The notes: generated from the sequence alone by a model not told the origin. A stretch of 64,000 nt of DNA from Bacteroidota bacterium (GCA_016866355.1 VGMN01000002.1:1-64000); one strand, 5' to 3'. Positions 51,701 to 61,460 are shown, counted from the first letter of the stretch. A program made the numbers and translations.

Positions 51701-53503
51701 AGTTAATTGGTAGGAGGGTTCATTTTGTTGCCAATTGATCCGGGCAATCAGTTGTCCCGTTTTTAAGTTTTCATCGTCAATAGCGGCACGCAGTTCAACT
51801 TGTTCTTGATTCAGTTCCGCTAGCAACTCAACATTTTTTAGCGTATATCTATTGTACGTAACAGCCTCTATCATAGCGGATGCTGTAGCAGCTGTATTTT
51901 TTTCTCCCAATCCATTGCCATTGAATTGAATAGTCCCGCTAACAGAAGCTAATGCAGGCATCCCCATTAATTTTCCAAGCTCAAATTGTTTCAAATTCAC
52001 ACTCCCAGCATATTGTAGCAATGATTGTGATGAATAGTCGATACGAAGTTGGGTTTTTAGGGGTCCAAGGCCTGAAGTTGCTACCCCATTCAATTGAGAA
52101 GAAGTACTATTGCCCTGGATGGTTCCATTAAAACGGAGATATTTTAATTGTCTAAGTGCTGTATTTACAGTGGATGTTGCGGGTGCCAACCAGTTACTGA
52201 CTTCATTGCTTAAAATTTGACTACGTTTAATTTGAAGGGAGTAGGTAAAAGATGCTTTACGTATCAAATTTTTTACAGTGGCCGCACCCGCTATATATGA
52301 GTTTGATGCGGTCTGTATTGCTAAATTTTGAATGGTGAAATCATTGAGTGTGCCGCGTAGGTCACCTGCTAATTGCAATGAACCACTCTTTTGCGCTAAT
52401 GTGGGAATAAAATAACCGAGGTCTGCTGCACTAATAAGGGATTGGTTAAGATTAGCTTTGATAAAAACGCGTTCTCCAAAATTTTCCCAGTCGCTTAATT
52501 TTTCAAAGGAAAGCTCTAGTTGATCTTGAAGGATGCTCTGGTTGGTTGCTAAGCTGAATTCTTTGAGCGATAAACTTCGGGGAGATAGAAAAAAATTACC
52601 AGTTAAACTTCGTAATTGTAGGCCACATCTTTCAGTTGCACTAATTTTTAATTTGCTTTGTAGCGTGTCTCCTGCCATTAAAGAGTTACGCAAGGAAGCT
52701 GTAATGCCACTAATGGCAATATGATGCTGATCAAATCCAACTTTAGGTAAATCAGTCGAATCGTCAAATCGAAAACTGCCACCTGCTATTTCAAATGCGT
52801 TTATATAAAGCCTTTTTCCGTCTAGTTCCCAAGCCTGCTTTGTTGGTGGTTGTTTTTTTGCGTCTTGTGGTTTTCTTCCAGTGAACGCGCGTATCTCTAC
52901 AGCTGGATTTAATAAGGCCAATTTGTTGATTTCGAAATTTCCATCTTCAAGTGTAAAAGGATTAGCCTTTAATTCAAGTTTTTTCAATGAGGCTTTTATG
53001 TGTTGCCCTTCCCAGTTATCTGTTTGAAGGAATTCAATTTCCTCTAGTAGTGCGGTTTTTAGGTGTAACTGCAAATTGGATTGCTTGGGTCTCTTGCTTT
53101 TTGAAGTGGGCTTATTGAAAAAGTCTAACAAGAAACGGTGTTTCCAATTGCTGTCTGACCGTTGTAAGTGAACTTTTAGGCCTTTTGCAGCTATGTTTTC
53201 AATTACGGTGCTATCCTCCCATCCGGGGAGTCCATTCAATTCAAGATTTAATTTGCTGACTTGTAATAATGGGTGGCCTTCCTGATCCTCTATATAAAAA
53301 TCCTCTATAGAAAAGTGGTTGAAAAACTGAAAGCGAAGTCGTTTGATCTTCACTTTTGTTTGAAGGGAGGTTGAAAGATAGTCAGCAACATATCCCGTTA
53401 GCTTGTCTTGCACCACAGGCAACTGGAAGGTAATATAAAAAAGGGTCAGCAGAACAAGCACCAATAGTAGGACCCCTCGTAGTATGGTAATAGCTTTCCT
53501 CAA
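48737..53503 (-). CDS. tamB: Translocation and assembly module protein TamB
   Basis: A very long envelope protein (about 1588 residues) of the TamB/AsmA class. One N-terminal TM anchor ('GVLLLVLVLLTLFYITF') is followed by an AsmA-like start ('TSLQTKVKIKRLRFQFFN'), then about 1100 residues of repetitive beta-strands that form a lipid-conducting groove. The C-terminal DUF490 region contains 'GDNYIEWSGDPYDATIRFEAMYRAE'. TamB links inner and outer membranes and works with the BamA-type TamL, encoded at 59-61 kb. No ATG is available. I prefer TTG 53503, which gives 'MRKAITILRG', over the track TTG at 53563. A TAATTTTA box at 53519-53526 (one mismatch) fits this, but the start remains uncertain. 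Confidence 0.9.
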   Translation of the reverse strand: MRKAITILRGVLLLVLVLLTLFYITFQLPVVQDKLTGYVADYLSTSLQTKVKIKRLRFQFFNHFSIEDFYIEDQEGHPLLQVSKLNLELNGLPGWEDSTVIENIAAKGLKVHLQRSDSNWKHRFLLDFFNKPTSKSKRPKQSNLQLHLKTALLEEIEFLQTDNWEGQHIKASLKKLELKANPFTLEDGNFEINKLALLNPAVEIRAFTGRKPQDAKKQPPTKQAWELDGKRLYINAFEIAGGSFRFDDSTDLPKVGFDQHHIAISGITASLRNSLMAGDTLQSKLKISATERCGLQLRSLTGNFFLSPRSLSLKEFSLATNQSILQDQLELSFEKLSDWENFGERVFIKANLNQSLISAADLGYFIPTLAQKSGSLQLAGDLRGTLNDFTIQNLAIQTASNSYIAGAATVKNLIRKASFTYSLQIKRSQILSNEVSNWLAPATSTVNTALRQLKYLRFNGTIQGNSTSSQLNGVATSGLGPLKTQLRIDYSSQSLLQYAGSVNLKQFELGKLMGMPALASVSGTIQFNGNGLGEKNTAATASAMIEAVTYNRYTLKNVELLAELNQEQVELRAAIDDENLKTGQLIARINWQQNEPSYQLTGQIEKLNFNAIGISTLPIQAKGYFTAHFSGNRIADLEGSTNFRSLTVLHNEELLPIDSLQILVRNSAGNKRIEINTNELQAWIDGTFKVNELPSLTQTILHRHYPSFFQSPTYKSENNQFRFEINTQLIDPFLPLFAPDLTGFNNSKLQGQYNDKTAVFSATVAVPQFRFQNMGADNFTLQLNSIGDSLFVLAKAGAIQLNDNIQLPPVTLMIDGKNNASAVSIQTAADKRGQRVNLNSVIRNYKDGVEIDFTPSDFTINSKLWTLSEGGTLVLRKNSPISGYLKLAEGQQEIIVKTLDKNSSEKDNLLVSIQNVNLNDFSAFVLPDNRLEGLLSGDFFIKDPLNALTLKADNISTKMLRLDNDSIGELGASLTYDNQLKELKATGKTKNEKEFIGFDLSLYFNDSLATKNKIDLQARSYPINILERFLGDLFSDITGYLTGDVSIVGDLDRPGVLGKGKLTQAGLRVNYTQCYYKIEDRELELTTSRIDLNGLVLRDTVTGNPIYLTGGIDHESFYNLFYDLDIATRKPGSSGTTENKPVQLLRTSAADNSLFYGDIKGTALLQLRGPESDMVMTLNVVASDKDSSRFTLPPGISRESGIADFLVERKYGEDMLGEKKKNNGDNILYDVELTANPLVEVKVILDELTGDEIKGNGAGTFKIRSGTTEPLTLRGRFDIEEGDYLFTFQSFFKKPFEIRKGGDNYIEWSGDPYDATIRFEAMYRAERVSFGPLASVLNLTSDIGNARSDVFVVARLSDKLFKPTISFYLDFPPNSVANTSPELGLLLKQLQQNSNELNRQVTYLIVFNSFAPNELGGALAGAGVNVNTISGILLSVVSDQINKLFTNLLKSDKYRINLNTSLYNRNLLAAAGNTLSLGSNVNFSIGRSFFNNRFTISTGLGMDAPLGQSQASSLQQSILLLPDVTMEWLVNPSGTIRVSFFYRTNADFLSATTNSAAVRSRRAGGSLSYKKEFDRLGDLFRKKKTAIN

Positions 53504-53572
53504 AAAAAATCTTGTGTGTAAAATTAGGAAAAGGGGTTGGGACAAATGGTTAATATTGTACAAAACAAAGCC

Positions 53573-54619
53573 ATGCGGGTACTACTAGTTATTCTTTTTC
53601 TTTTCATTGGTAATTTGACGCAATCTTTTATTGCTGCACAGGATCGTTACGTATTAGTGATTCATGGTGGAGCAGGTACTATCCTACGAAGTCAAAGCAC
53701 GCCTGAACAAGAAAAGCGATATAAGGAATCATTGGAGCAGGCACTATCAGCTGGGCAGGCAATTTTGCAAAAGGGGGGTAAGGCCTTGGATGCTGTGGAA
53801 GCTGCCGTTCGTGTTTTAGAAGACAATCCACTTTTCAATGCAGGTAAAGGGGCGGTGTTTACCAACCAAGGAAGAAATGAATTAGATGCTGCTATTATGG
53901 ATGGACAAACACTGGCAGCGGGAGCCGTGGCAGGAGTAACCACTATTCGCAATCCCATCACTGCCGCACGTGCTGTTATGGAAAAAAGCGAACATGTAAT
54001 GCTAAGTGGAGTTGGCGCTGAACTATTTGCTAAGGAAAGAGGAGTTGAAATAGTAGACCCCTCCTATTTTTATACTCCTCAGCGATGGCGGTCGCTGGAA
54101 CGTGCTCGTCAACTTGATTCATTGGAGCTGTTAAAAAAAATGCAGGAACCTGTTGCCATGGATGATATACTAGCGCGTAGGAAGGAAAAATATGGCACGG
54201 TGGGTGCTGTAGCCTTAGATAAGCATGGAAATCTTGCTGCAGCAACCAGCACTGGCGGTATGACCAATAAAAAATGGGGGCGAATTGGAGATGCTCCTAT
54301 CATTGGAGCGGGCACTTACGCAAACAATTCCTCAGCTGCGATTAGTTGTACAGGATGGGGGGAGTATTTTATACGATTGGTAATGGCCAAATCAATTTGT
54401 GATCAAGTAGAATATGGTGGTAAAACACTTGAGCAGGCAGCCAATCAGTTGGTGATGCAAAAGTTGCCAGCACTTGGTGGTGATGGCGGATTAATAGCAG
54501 TGGACAAGGATGGTAATATTGCTATGCCCTTTTGCACGGAGGGGATGTATAGAGGATATATCCGACAAGACAGCCCAAACGGTCCCATCAGGAAAGAAGT
54601 GGCGCTATTTAAAGAGTGA
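53573..54619 (+). CDS. Isoaspartyl peptidase / plant-type L-asparaginase
   Basis: A 348-residue Ntn-hydrolase. ATG 53573 is preferred over the track TTG because it opens a proper signal peptide ('MRVLLVILFLFIGN', to about residue 23), so the enzyme is periplasmic. 'LVIHGGAGT' at the start and 'NAGKGAVFTNQGRNELDAAIMDG' are family blocks. Self-cleavage before Thr209 in 'GTVGAVALD' would give the active alpha/beta form, and 'TSTGGMTNKKWGRIGD' binds the substrate carboxylate. It removes isoaspartyl residues from peptides or hydrolyses asparagine. Head-to-head with tamB and stop-to-stop with the next gene. Confidence 0.95.
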   Translation: MRVLLVILFLFIGNLTQSFIAAQDRYVLVIHGGAGTILRSQSTPEQEKRYKESLEQALSAGQAILQKGGKALDAVEAAVRVLEDNPLFNAGKGAVFTNQGRNELDAAIMDGQTLAAGAVAGVTTIRNPITAARAVMEKSEHVMLSGVGAELFAKERGVEIVDPSYFYTPQRWRSLERARQLDSLELLKKMQEPVAMDDILARRKEKYGTVGAVALDKHGNLAAATSTGGMTNKKWGRIGDAPIIGAGTYANNSSAAISCTGWGEYFIRLVMAKSICDQVEYGGKTLEQAANQLVMQKLPALGGDGGLIAVDKDGNIAMPFCTEGMYRGYIRQDSPNGPIRKEVALFKE

Positions 54620-56149
54620 TTAGAATTTTACTCCCAGGGTCAACAATAAACGGGTACCTCTTTGTTGTATACGCGCTAAGTCAAAAGCTTGTTGCGAAAG
54701 CCTGTAGGGAGCATGAATATCTTTTCCCAGGGTCCTGCTGTATGCAAGGTCAATAAAATAGCCTTTATCTCGGTAACCAATCCCTCCAGTATATTGAAAT
54801 CGACTCCCTTCTTCTCCTCGTAGGTTGTTATACGGATTCCCCAGGTAAGCCATACCTGCTCTTGCCATCCAAGTGGTAAATTTTAATTCACCTCCCATTC
54901 TCAGGTTTATAGCAGAACGGTAAGCCGCGTCAATTACGGTATTCAGTTTTTTGTAATAAGCTTTTTCCTCCGCAGCATCCAGAAGAGACGGATCTGCTTT
55001 AAATGCAGCAGCGGGATAATTTACCCATTCTATATCAGCCGTGATAAACCCTTTTTGTTTTGAAATGTCTTCAACTTCCCGAATAACAAATGAAAGCCCA
55101 GCCATCATGCGAAAAGGAGTAAAATGTAAATAACTATACTCGGCATCTTCTCCGTTGGTGAACTCTTTGGAGGATTGCGTGAGCACGCCTTTGTAATTTT
55201 CTGTATCTGTAGTAATTGAGGCGTTATACTTATCTGTCAGGCGCAAAAACGTGGGGGTGTGAATACTTAATCCAATTCTCCATTGGGGAACTGGCCGATA
55301 AATAAATCCCATTTTTAAATTAATACCACTTCCACTAGTTTGAAGGGATTCTTGGTAAGTGGCATAGTTGAAATTGTTAAATGCCTTAGTTGCGTCTGCC
55401 TCTGTAAATGTGGAAGTTCTTTCAAATTGTAGGAATGGAATACCAAGTGTTAAGCCATAAAAAAACTTTTCTTGCCTTGAACCCGCTACCGCAATGGCTA
55501 GCTCAGATAAACCGCCGCGGCTTACCATTTCATTTTCTTGTAACAAACCTGTTCCAATAGGTGCACGCGATTGGTACCTAAAATTACCAGTAGTGCCTCC
55601 AGCAATTGTATCAATCCAGTAGGTATTAAAGGCTAAACTACTTCCAAAGGGATACTTGCTGGCAACCAAATTGGCATCTCCAACACCAGCAATTTCCTCC
55701 AGGTATTTTTGAGAATACGAATTAGTAGTGTTCAAGCCGCGATATAAAAGATTGTTTCCAAACCAGGCTGTACGATTCAATGCAATGGCTACAGCAGCTG
55801 ATCCTTTTTTATTATCAGTAGGTGAGGCAGCTACGAACCCAGTTAAACCAAGTCCTAGCGCACTACGTTTAGAAGCCGTTGTAGTGTTTTTAAAAGTACT
55901 GTTGTTGTTAAGTTGTGTAAAGGAGGGGGTGAATACAAAATCTCCACTTCGGTAAAAGGCTAATCCGGCTGGGTTCGTAAATGCAGCAGTCAGATCACCA
56001 CCCAGTGATACCATAGCGCCTCCAATTGCTTGTTGTCGGGCAGTGCCGGTCGGATCTGTCCATGCCATGCGAAGCATATCGGCAGGTTCCTGCGAATAGG
56101 AATGGTGGTGCATAAGCATCAACACAATAGCAAACCTTAGTTTTTGCAT
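54620..56149 (-). CDS. Outer-membrane barrel protein, FadL/OmpP1-like
   Basis: A 509-residue outer-membrane protein with a short signal peptide (ending near 'HHHSYSQ'). The N-terminal block 'ARQQAIGGAMVSLGGDLTAAFTNPAGLAFYR' is the plug-type signature shared by FadL/OmpP1 and PorV-like proteins, and the rest alternates as beta-strands to a C-terminal 'TRLLLTLGVKF'. FadL relatives pass hydrophobic molecules across the outer membrane. It follows a small lipoprotein gene by 13 bases and may form an operon with it. It is too divergent to name PorV or FadL. Confidence 0.85.
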   Translation of the reverse strand: MQKLRFAIVLMLMHHHSYSQEPADMLRMAWTDPTGTARQQAIGGAMVSLGGDLTAAFTNPAGLAFYRSGDFVFTPSFTQLNNNSTFKNTTTASKRSALGLGLTGFVAASPTDNKKGSAAVAIALNRTAWFGNNLLYRGLNTTNSYSQKYLEEIAGVGDANLVASKYPFGSSLAFNTYWIDTIAGGTTGNFRYQSRAPIGTGLLQENEMVSRGGLSELAIAVAGSRQEKFFYGLTLGIPFLQFERTSTFTEADATKAFNNFNYATYQESLQTSGSGINLKMGFIYRPVPQWRIGLSIHTPTFLRLTDKYNASITTDTENYKGVLTQSSKEFTNGEDAEYSYLHFTPFRMMAGLSFVIREVEDISKQKGFITADIEWVNYPAAAFKADPSLLDAAEEKAYYKKLNTVIDAAYRSAINLRMGGELKFTTWMARAGMAYLGNPYNNLRGEEGSRFQYTGGIGYRDKGYFIDLAYSRTLGKDIHAPYRLSQQAFDLARIQQRGTRLLLTLGVKF

Positions 56150-56162
56150 AGCGTAATGACAA

Positions 56163-56828
56163 TTAAAATCTTCTTACTGGCGCGGTACTTCCTTGTGAAG
56201 AAGAGGAGGAGGAACTGGGCGAGGAAGGGGAAGTAGAATTACCAGCGGGAGCGCTTACGCCAAATGCTTCACGTAATGCATTTCCGCGATTAGGCATACT
56301 GGTAGTTCGTCCAGTATGCACAGTGATAAGTGGGCTGACAGCATAGGACCCTGTCTGTGCTCTTACCGTTTTTAAGTTAACGGGTAATTGCTGATAGCTA
56401 TTTAAATCAAAAGTTCTTGGTTTGGTATACAGCTGTTTCACTGTTACAGACTGGCCTAAGCCCCATCCATAGTAGGGGGTATTGAAGTAGTAAGGATTGT
56501 AATAGTGGTTCCATGAAACAAAAGGGTTGAACGCAGGGGTAAAATAAGAGTTGAAACCCAATGTCCACCTTTCGTAGGCATACCAATTGTTTAACTCATC
56601 CCAACGGTTCCGATCTCTTACACGCATTCTTAAATAACGATCTTCATAATCTTCCTCAACGGTTCGATACCGTCTTGTTTCCTGACGCTGTTGCACCAGG
56701 TACTCATCTTCAGGTCTGGCGGGTGAAAAATAAACATCGTCCGGCGTTTGTCCGGTGCGATAAACAGTGGTGCAACTTGCAAGAAGAACCACCGAAACAA
56801 GCAAGAAGTAAGGTAAAGTGGTTTTCAT
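56163..56828 (-). CDS. Lipoprotein of unknown function with aromatic and serine-rich regions
   Basis: About 221 residues. The Met at 56828 is preferred over the track TTG at 56861 because it begins a signal peptide with lipobox LASC (Cys19). The mature protein is very rich in Arg, Asp, Glu and Tyr up to residue 80, then has an Asn/Tyr/Trp/Pro-rich segment ('NHYYNPYYFNTPYYGWG'). It ends in a low-complexity Ser run ('SSPSSSSSSSQG'). I recognise no family. Co-transcribed with the barrel protein downstream (13-base gap), so it may be its periplasm-facing partner (inference). Confidence 0.78.
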   Translation of the reverse strand: MKTTLPYFLLVSVVLLASCTTVYRTGQTPDDVYFSPARPEDEYLVQQRQETRRYRTVEEDYEDRYLRMRVRDRNRWDELNNWYAYERWTLGFNSYFTPAFNPFVSWNHYYNPYYFNTPYYGWGLGQSVTVKQLYTKPRTFDLNSYQQLPVNLKTVRAQTGSYAVSPLITVHTGRTTSMPNRGNALREAFGVSAPAGNSTSPSSPSSSSSSSQGSTAPVRRF

Positions 56829-56938
56829 AGTTGAAGTTATTACTTTTGTGACTTTACACAAATATCGGCAATTAGATCCAAGACCTGATTAGCCGCTGTT
56901 AAAAAAAAGGTAAAGAACCCTATCATAATTAAAGCTAC

Positions 56939-58417
56939 ATGAGTAAAGCCATAACCCCCCGGGCGCAGGATTATTCTCAATGGTACAATGACCTTGTACT
57001 AAAGGCAGCGTTGGCTGATTATTCTGCTGTGCGAGGTTGTATGGTTATAAAACCCTATGGTTTTGCGCTTTGGGAAAATATGCGTGATGCGTTAGACAAA
57101 ATGTTCAAGGATACGGGACATGTCAATGCCTATTTCCCACTTTTTGTGCCAAAGAGTTTATTTGAGGCGGAGGAAAAAAATGCTGAGGGCTTTGCCAAAG
57201 AGTGCGCCATTGTTACCCATTATCGCTTGAAAGCAGATCCAAATCAAAAAGGAAAATTGATCGTAGACCCGGAGGCTAAATTGGAGGAGGAATTAGTGGT
57301 TAGACCAACTAGTGAAGCCATTATATGGAATACGTACAAAAATTGGATTCAATCTTACCGAGATCTTCCCATATTAGTTAATCAATGGGCTAATGTGGTG
57401 CGTTGGGAAATGCGAACTCGTTTGTTTTTACGCACTGCAGAGTTTTTGTGGCAGGAGGGACATACTGCTCACGCTACTCGGGCTGAAGCCATTATCGAGA
57501 CAGAAAAGATGTTGGAGGTATATGCTGACTTTGTAGAAAATTGGATGGCTGTACCGGTCATTAAAGGAATCAAAACCCCCAATGAAAGATTTGCCGGCGC
57601 TGAGGAAACCTACTGTATTGAAGCGCTCATGCAAGATGGAAAGGCATTGCAGGCTGGTACCTCTCATTTTTTGGGTCAAAACTTTGCAAAAGCTTTTGAT
57701 GTAAAATTCAGTGACCGTGAAAACAAACTGGATTACGTTTGGGCAACTAGTTGGGGTGTCAGCACACGTTTGATCGGCGCATTAGTGATGGCCCACAGTG
57801 ATGATGATGGGTTGATTTTGCCTCCTCGTATTGCTCCTTTACAAGTGGTGATTGTACCCATTTATAAAGGTGAAGAGCAAAAGTCTGCAATAGATGAAAA
57901 GGTGAATACTATTGTAAAAGAATTAAAAAACGTGGGTATTCGCGTTAAATATGATGACTCTGATCAGGCCAGACCCGGATGGAAGTTTGCAGAATACGAA
58001 ATGAAAGGGGTGCCGCTACGTATTGCTATTGGGGCTCGTGATCTTGAGCAAGGAGTAGCAGAATTGGCAAGAAGAGATACCAAGGAAAAAAAGTCCGTTC
58101 CATTGGATGATATCATTGCTATTATACAACAAGAACTAACAGACATCCAGCAACAATTGTATGACCAGGCCCTTGCGTTTAGAAATGCACACATAACGCC
58201 AGTGAACACCTGGGAAGAATTTGTAAATGTGTTGGACGCTAAAACTGGATTTGTTGCAGCGCATTGGGACGGTACGCCTGAAACAGAAGAAGCAATCAAA
58301 GAAAAAACCAAGGCTACTATTCGCTGCATACCACTAAATAACCCTGCCGAAAATGGCGTCTGTATTTTAACGGGAAAGCCCTCTACGCAGCGGGTATTAT
58401 TTGCAAGGGCCTACTGA
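56939..58417 (+). CDS. proS: Prolyl-tRNA synthetase
   Basis: A 492-residue class II aminoacyl-tRNA synthetase that charges tRNA-Pro. '[21 protein letters not shown]' and '[10 protein letters not shown]' mark motif 1, '[18 protein letters not shown]' and '[27 protein letters not shown]' mark motif 2, and the anticodon-binding domain spans about 300-410. It is the short archaeal/eukaryote-like type without an inserted editing domain but with the zinc-type C-terminal extension. truB follows after two bases, so the two form an operon. Confidence 0.97.
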   Translation: MSKAITPRAQDYSQWYNDLVLKAALADYSAVRGCMVIKPYGFALWENMRDALDKMFKDTGHVNAYFPLFVPKSLFEAEEKNAEGFAKECAIVTHYRLKADPNQKGKLIVDPEAKLEEELVVRPTSEAIIWNTYKNWIQSYRDLPILVNQWANVVRWEMRTRLFLRTAEFLWQEGHTAHATRAEAIIETEKMLEVYADFVENWMAVPVIKGIKTPNERFAGAEETYCIEALMQDGKALQAGTSHFLGQNFAKAFDVKFSDRENKLDYVWATSWGVSTRLIGALVMAHSDDDGLILPPRIAPLQVVIVPIYKGEEQKSAIDEKVNTIVKELKNVGIRVKYDDSDQARPGWKFAEYEMKGVPLRIAIGARDLEQGVAELARRDTKEKKSVPLDDIIAIIQQELTDIQQQLYDQALAFRNAHITPVNTWEEFVNVLDAKTGFVAAHWDGTPETEEAIKEKTKATIRCIPLNNPAENGVCILTGKPSTQRVLFARAY

Positions 58418-58419
58418 TT

Positions 58420-59103
58420 ATGGTTTATACTTCTACGCAATTTGAAGAAGGAGTTGTATTACTCATTGATAAGCCATTGGGCTGGACTTCTTTTGATGTG
58501 ATTCGGAAACTTCGTCATCTTATTCGCATTCGCAAAATTGGACATGCGGGTACACTGGATCCGCTGGCCACCGGATTACTAATTGTATGTACTGGTAAAT
58601 TCACTAAGCGAATTAATCAGTATATGGCGCAACAAAAAGAGTATACTGGCACTATCACCTTGGGTGCAACAACGCCCACCTATGATTTGGAAAGTGAGCC
58701 CATCAATTTTAAGCCAACTGATCAAATCACATTGGACCAGATAAAATTGCATTTACCGAGCTTTACGGGTCCCATTCAGCAAATCCCTCCAGCTCACTCT
58801 GCTATCAAGGTGGATGGAAAACGTGTATATGAATTAGCCAGAAAAGGAAAAGAGGTGAAGCTGGAGCCCAGGGCAGTTCATATTTACGCTTTTGAAGTGC
58901 TGGAATTGCATGAAGCCCAATTACAATTTCGAGTAGTATGTTCAACAGGTACCTATATAAGAAGTCTTGCAAATGATTTGGGGCAAGCGTTAGGATGTGG
59001 AGCCTATTTAAGTTCATTAAGACGAACGCGCATTGGAGAATTTGAAGTTACTGCAGCGTACACCATAGAAACCTTTATAGCAAATTTTGCTACTACTAAT
59101 TAG
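58420..59103 (+). CDS. truB: tRNA pseudouridine(55) synthase TruB
   Basis: A 227-residue enzyme that isomerises U55 in the T loop of tRNAs. 'LLIDKPLGWTSFDVIRKLR' and the catalytic motif 'GHAGTLDPLATG' with Asp47 are present, as are 'QQIPPAHSAIKVDGKRVYELAR' and 'STGTYIRSLANDLG'. The length is that of a minimal TruB lacking a C-terminal PUA domain. Start ATG is two bases after proS; the stop is three bases from that of tamL on the other strand. Confidence 0.97.
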   Translation: MVYTSTQFEEGVVLLIDKPLGWTSFDVIRKLRHLIRIRKIGHAGTLDPLATGLLIVCTGKFTKRINQYMAQQKEYTGTITLGATTPTYDLESEPINFKPTDQITLDQIKLHLPSFTGPIQQIPPAHSAIKVDGKRVYELARKGKEVKLEPRAVHIYAFEVLELHEAQLQFRVVCSTGTYIRSLANDLGQALGCGAYLSSLRRTRIGEFEVTAAYTIETFIANFATTN

Positions 59104-59106
59104 TGG

Positions 59107-61446
59107 CTATAGGTTGAATGGGTAATTTATCCCAAGCTGAAACTGATCCATATCTTGAAGTCTTGGATACCCAAACCATTTGTTTTGAAAATTTTGACTT
59201 GCAGGAGAGGGGCTTGGATCTTTTGCCTTAATTGAATAATCTAGTCGTATCACAAAATAGGTAAAGTCTAATCGAAGTCCTGTTCCAACTCCAACTGCAA
59301 GATCCTTACCCAATCGACGTAGGGAAAAGATTTCTTCTGGCGTTCTTCCAGTTGCCTTTTTTAGATACCAGATATTACCCATATCGGCAAATAGGGCACC
59401 ATTGACTTGCATGCCAGCCAAGGAAAACCAGGGGAATCTAAATTCAATATTACCTTCCAATTGTAAATCCCCATAGCGTTCGGGCAATCCTTTATTTCCA
59501 TATTCCTGTATCGTGGATCCAGGACCTAATTTTCGAAGCCCCCATGCTCGCATACTATTAGGACCTCCGGCAAAGTACTGTCTGTATAGTGGTAAGTTAA
59601 ACCGATTAACGGGATTTTTAGTTTGGTCAAAAGCATAACCTGCACCTGCAAAAAAGCGCAATGCTAACGCTGTTTTCTTGAATGTGTATTTTGTTGATAG
59701 GTCTAGATCAACTTTTATAAATCGAAATAAATTAGTGTCTAGTAAGGGACTGCGTATAAAGCCACTTATTAATCCAGATTCTTCAATATTTACACGAATG
59801 TTTCGAACCTGGTTGGCTTTCTGTCGCGAATAAAATAGACCCGCACTCCCCGAGATAATTAACCCATCCACAAAAATATTTTTTAGCAGGGCGTTACTAT
59901 CAATAAGTGCCAGCAATTTTGCTCTTCTGGCAATAGCATTGTATTCAATATTGGGAACTCGAATAGTATAAAGTGTGTTTTTATATCTAAAATCATACCC
60001 CCAGGCAGCACTATAAGAAGAAAGGTTGAACAATTCTCTTCTTTCTGTATTTGAAACATTAAAAGCTAGGATTGAGCGAGCGTGTTGACGTAAGTCAGCT
60101 GGAAGGCCTGCAAAACGAGGGAGTAATCCTGGAAAAATCAAGTTATGCGTTAGTGCAATCTGTCTGGTTTGAATAAAATTGATGGCAGCAATAGTGTCTC
60201 GTCCTATCTCTACGCCAAAGCGCAGATTGGTAGTTGATTGAATGGATCGTCGAAACAAATTTCGATTTTGAAATCCCACATTAAGAGCCACTCCAAATAA
60301 GGTACCAGCCAGTAAGCTTTGATTACTACTTCCCTCCAAATTTGCAAAGCTTGTATATTTTCTAGCTGGCGTTAACTTGATGAGAATATCTGCGGTGTCT
60401 TCATTTTTTCGGGGGATGGTTTCTATATTCACCAACCGCCAACCGCCCATTGCATTTAATTGATTGAGTGTTTTGAAATAGTTCCGTTGGTCAAAGACCT
60501 GACCAGTACTAAAATGAATCTTATCCCTAAATAGTTGGTCTTTGAATACGGGTTTAAACCGTTCAATGCGGATACCGTTTTGATAAACACTTTTTGTTTG
60601 AAGTCCTGCCGTATCAGCAGTAAAGTCCGGATATAATGTAATAGCGCCTACTTTATATTGCGTCAATTTTTCCTTGGTAATTGATGGACGTAAACGAATT
60701 TCAAGATCTGCTAAGGGATTTATGCTACGTGCGCGAACTTGTTGAAAAATGCGTAATTGCTCTAAGGGGTCTGCCATCGGCTTCAGTAATGCAAGGTCAA
60801 GGGTGTCCCAAATACCCACTAAATCGTCCCGGGTGAGCCGTAAGTACCCATTATTTCTATAAAGGTCAATTAATCGATCTAGTTCCTCTCCAATGATACC
60901 TTTGGCAAAGGGCGAGCCCGCCATAATTTTTGAATCAGATAAGTGCTGCGTAGTCAGTTGTTGCAGAGAGCTGTCTTCAAGTTGATATCGGATGGTGTCA
61001 AGCAAAAAGGGGTTTCCCGGCTTGATATGAAAGTTGACTGTTGTACGAAGTTGATTTTTATTGACCACGGTCAGGGACGTATCAAACCAAACTTGGTCCC
61101 TAAAATAGCCAAGGGAATTCAGCAAAGCATGCATGTAGGCAACAGAACCAATGGAGTAACTGGTGTCGTATACCGGAGGCTTTCGAAGTGTGCTGAAAAA
61201 AAGTTTAGATACAGTTCTGGATCGTAGACTATCGTCTAATTGCCCCTTCAACCGACTTTGTAATAATTCTCTTTGCTCTTTTGGAATACTGCCATCAACT
61301 TTTATAGTAGTTTTGAACACAAACGGTTTTCCTACAGGATAATTGCGTGGAATAGTTCCGCAAGCGTAGAGAAGAAAACTGATCAATAATAGAAGTAATA
61401 CCGGAAAACGAGTAAAATTTAATACAAACCGGTGTAGTTGCTTCAC
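59107..61446 (-). CDS. tamL: BamA/TamA-family outer-membrane lipoprotein (TamL)
   Basis: A 779-residue outer-membrane assembly protein. The N-terminus has a signal peptide with a lipobox LLYAC (Cys29); a lipid-anchored BamA relative is the hallmark of Bacteroidota TamL. POTRA-type repeats occupy about 45-390 ('FNQLNAMGGWRLVNIETIPR'-like region near the end), and the surface-antigen barrel fills the rest, with the conserved 'FAGGPNSMRAWGLRKLGPG' loop. It cooperates with TamB (48.7-53.5 kb). GTG start. A box TAATTCTG (one mismatch) lies seven bases before it. Divergent from the methyltransferase gene, 14 bases away. Confidence 0.92.
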   Translation of the reverse strand: MKQLHRFVLNFTRFPVLLLLLISFLLYACGTIPRNYPVGKPFVFKTTIKVDGSIPKEQRELLQSRLKGQLDDSLRSRTVSKLFFSTLRKPPVYDTSYSIGSVAYMHALLNSLGYFRDQVWFDTSLTVVNKNQLRTTVNFHIKPGNPFLLDTIRYQLEDSSLQQLTTQHLSDSKIMAGSPFAKGIIGEELDRLIDLYRNNGYLRLTRDDLVGIWDTLDLALLKPMADPLEQLRIFQQVRARSINPLADLEIRLRPSITKEKLTQYKVGAITLYPDFTADTAGLQTKSVYQNGIRIERFKPVFKDQLFRDKIHFSTGQVFDQRNYFKTLNQLNAMGGWRLVNIETIPRKNEDTADILIKLTPARKYTSFANLEGSSNQSLLAGTLFGVALNVGFQNRNLFRRSIQSTTNLRFGVEIGRDTIAAINFIQTRQIALTHNLIFPGLLPRFAGLPADLRQHARSILAFNVSNTERRELFNLSSYSAAWGYDFRYKNTLYTIRVPNIEYNAIARRAKLLALIDSNALLKNIFVDGLIISGSAGLFYSRQKANQVRNIRVNIEESGLISGFIRSPLLDTNLFRFIKVDLDLSTKYTFKKTALALRFFAGAGYAFDQTKNPVNRFNLPLYRQYFAGGPNSMRAWGLRKLGPGSTIQEYGNKGLPERYGDLQLEGNIEFRFPWFSLAGMQVNGALFADMGNIWYLKKATGRTPEEIFSLRRLGKDLAVGVGTGLRLDFTYFVIRLDYSIKAKDPSPSPASQNFQNKWFGYPRLQDMDQFQLGINYPFNL

Positions 61447-61460
61447 AATGTGCCAGAATT

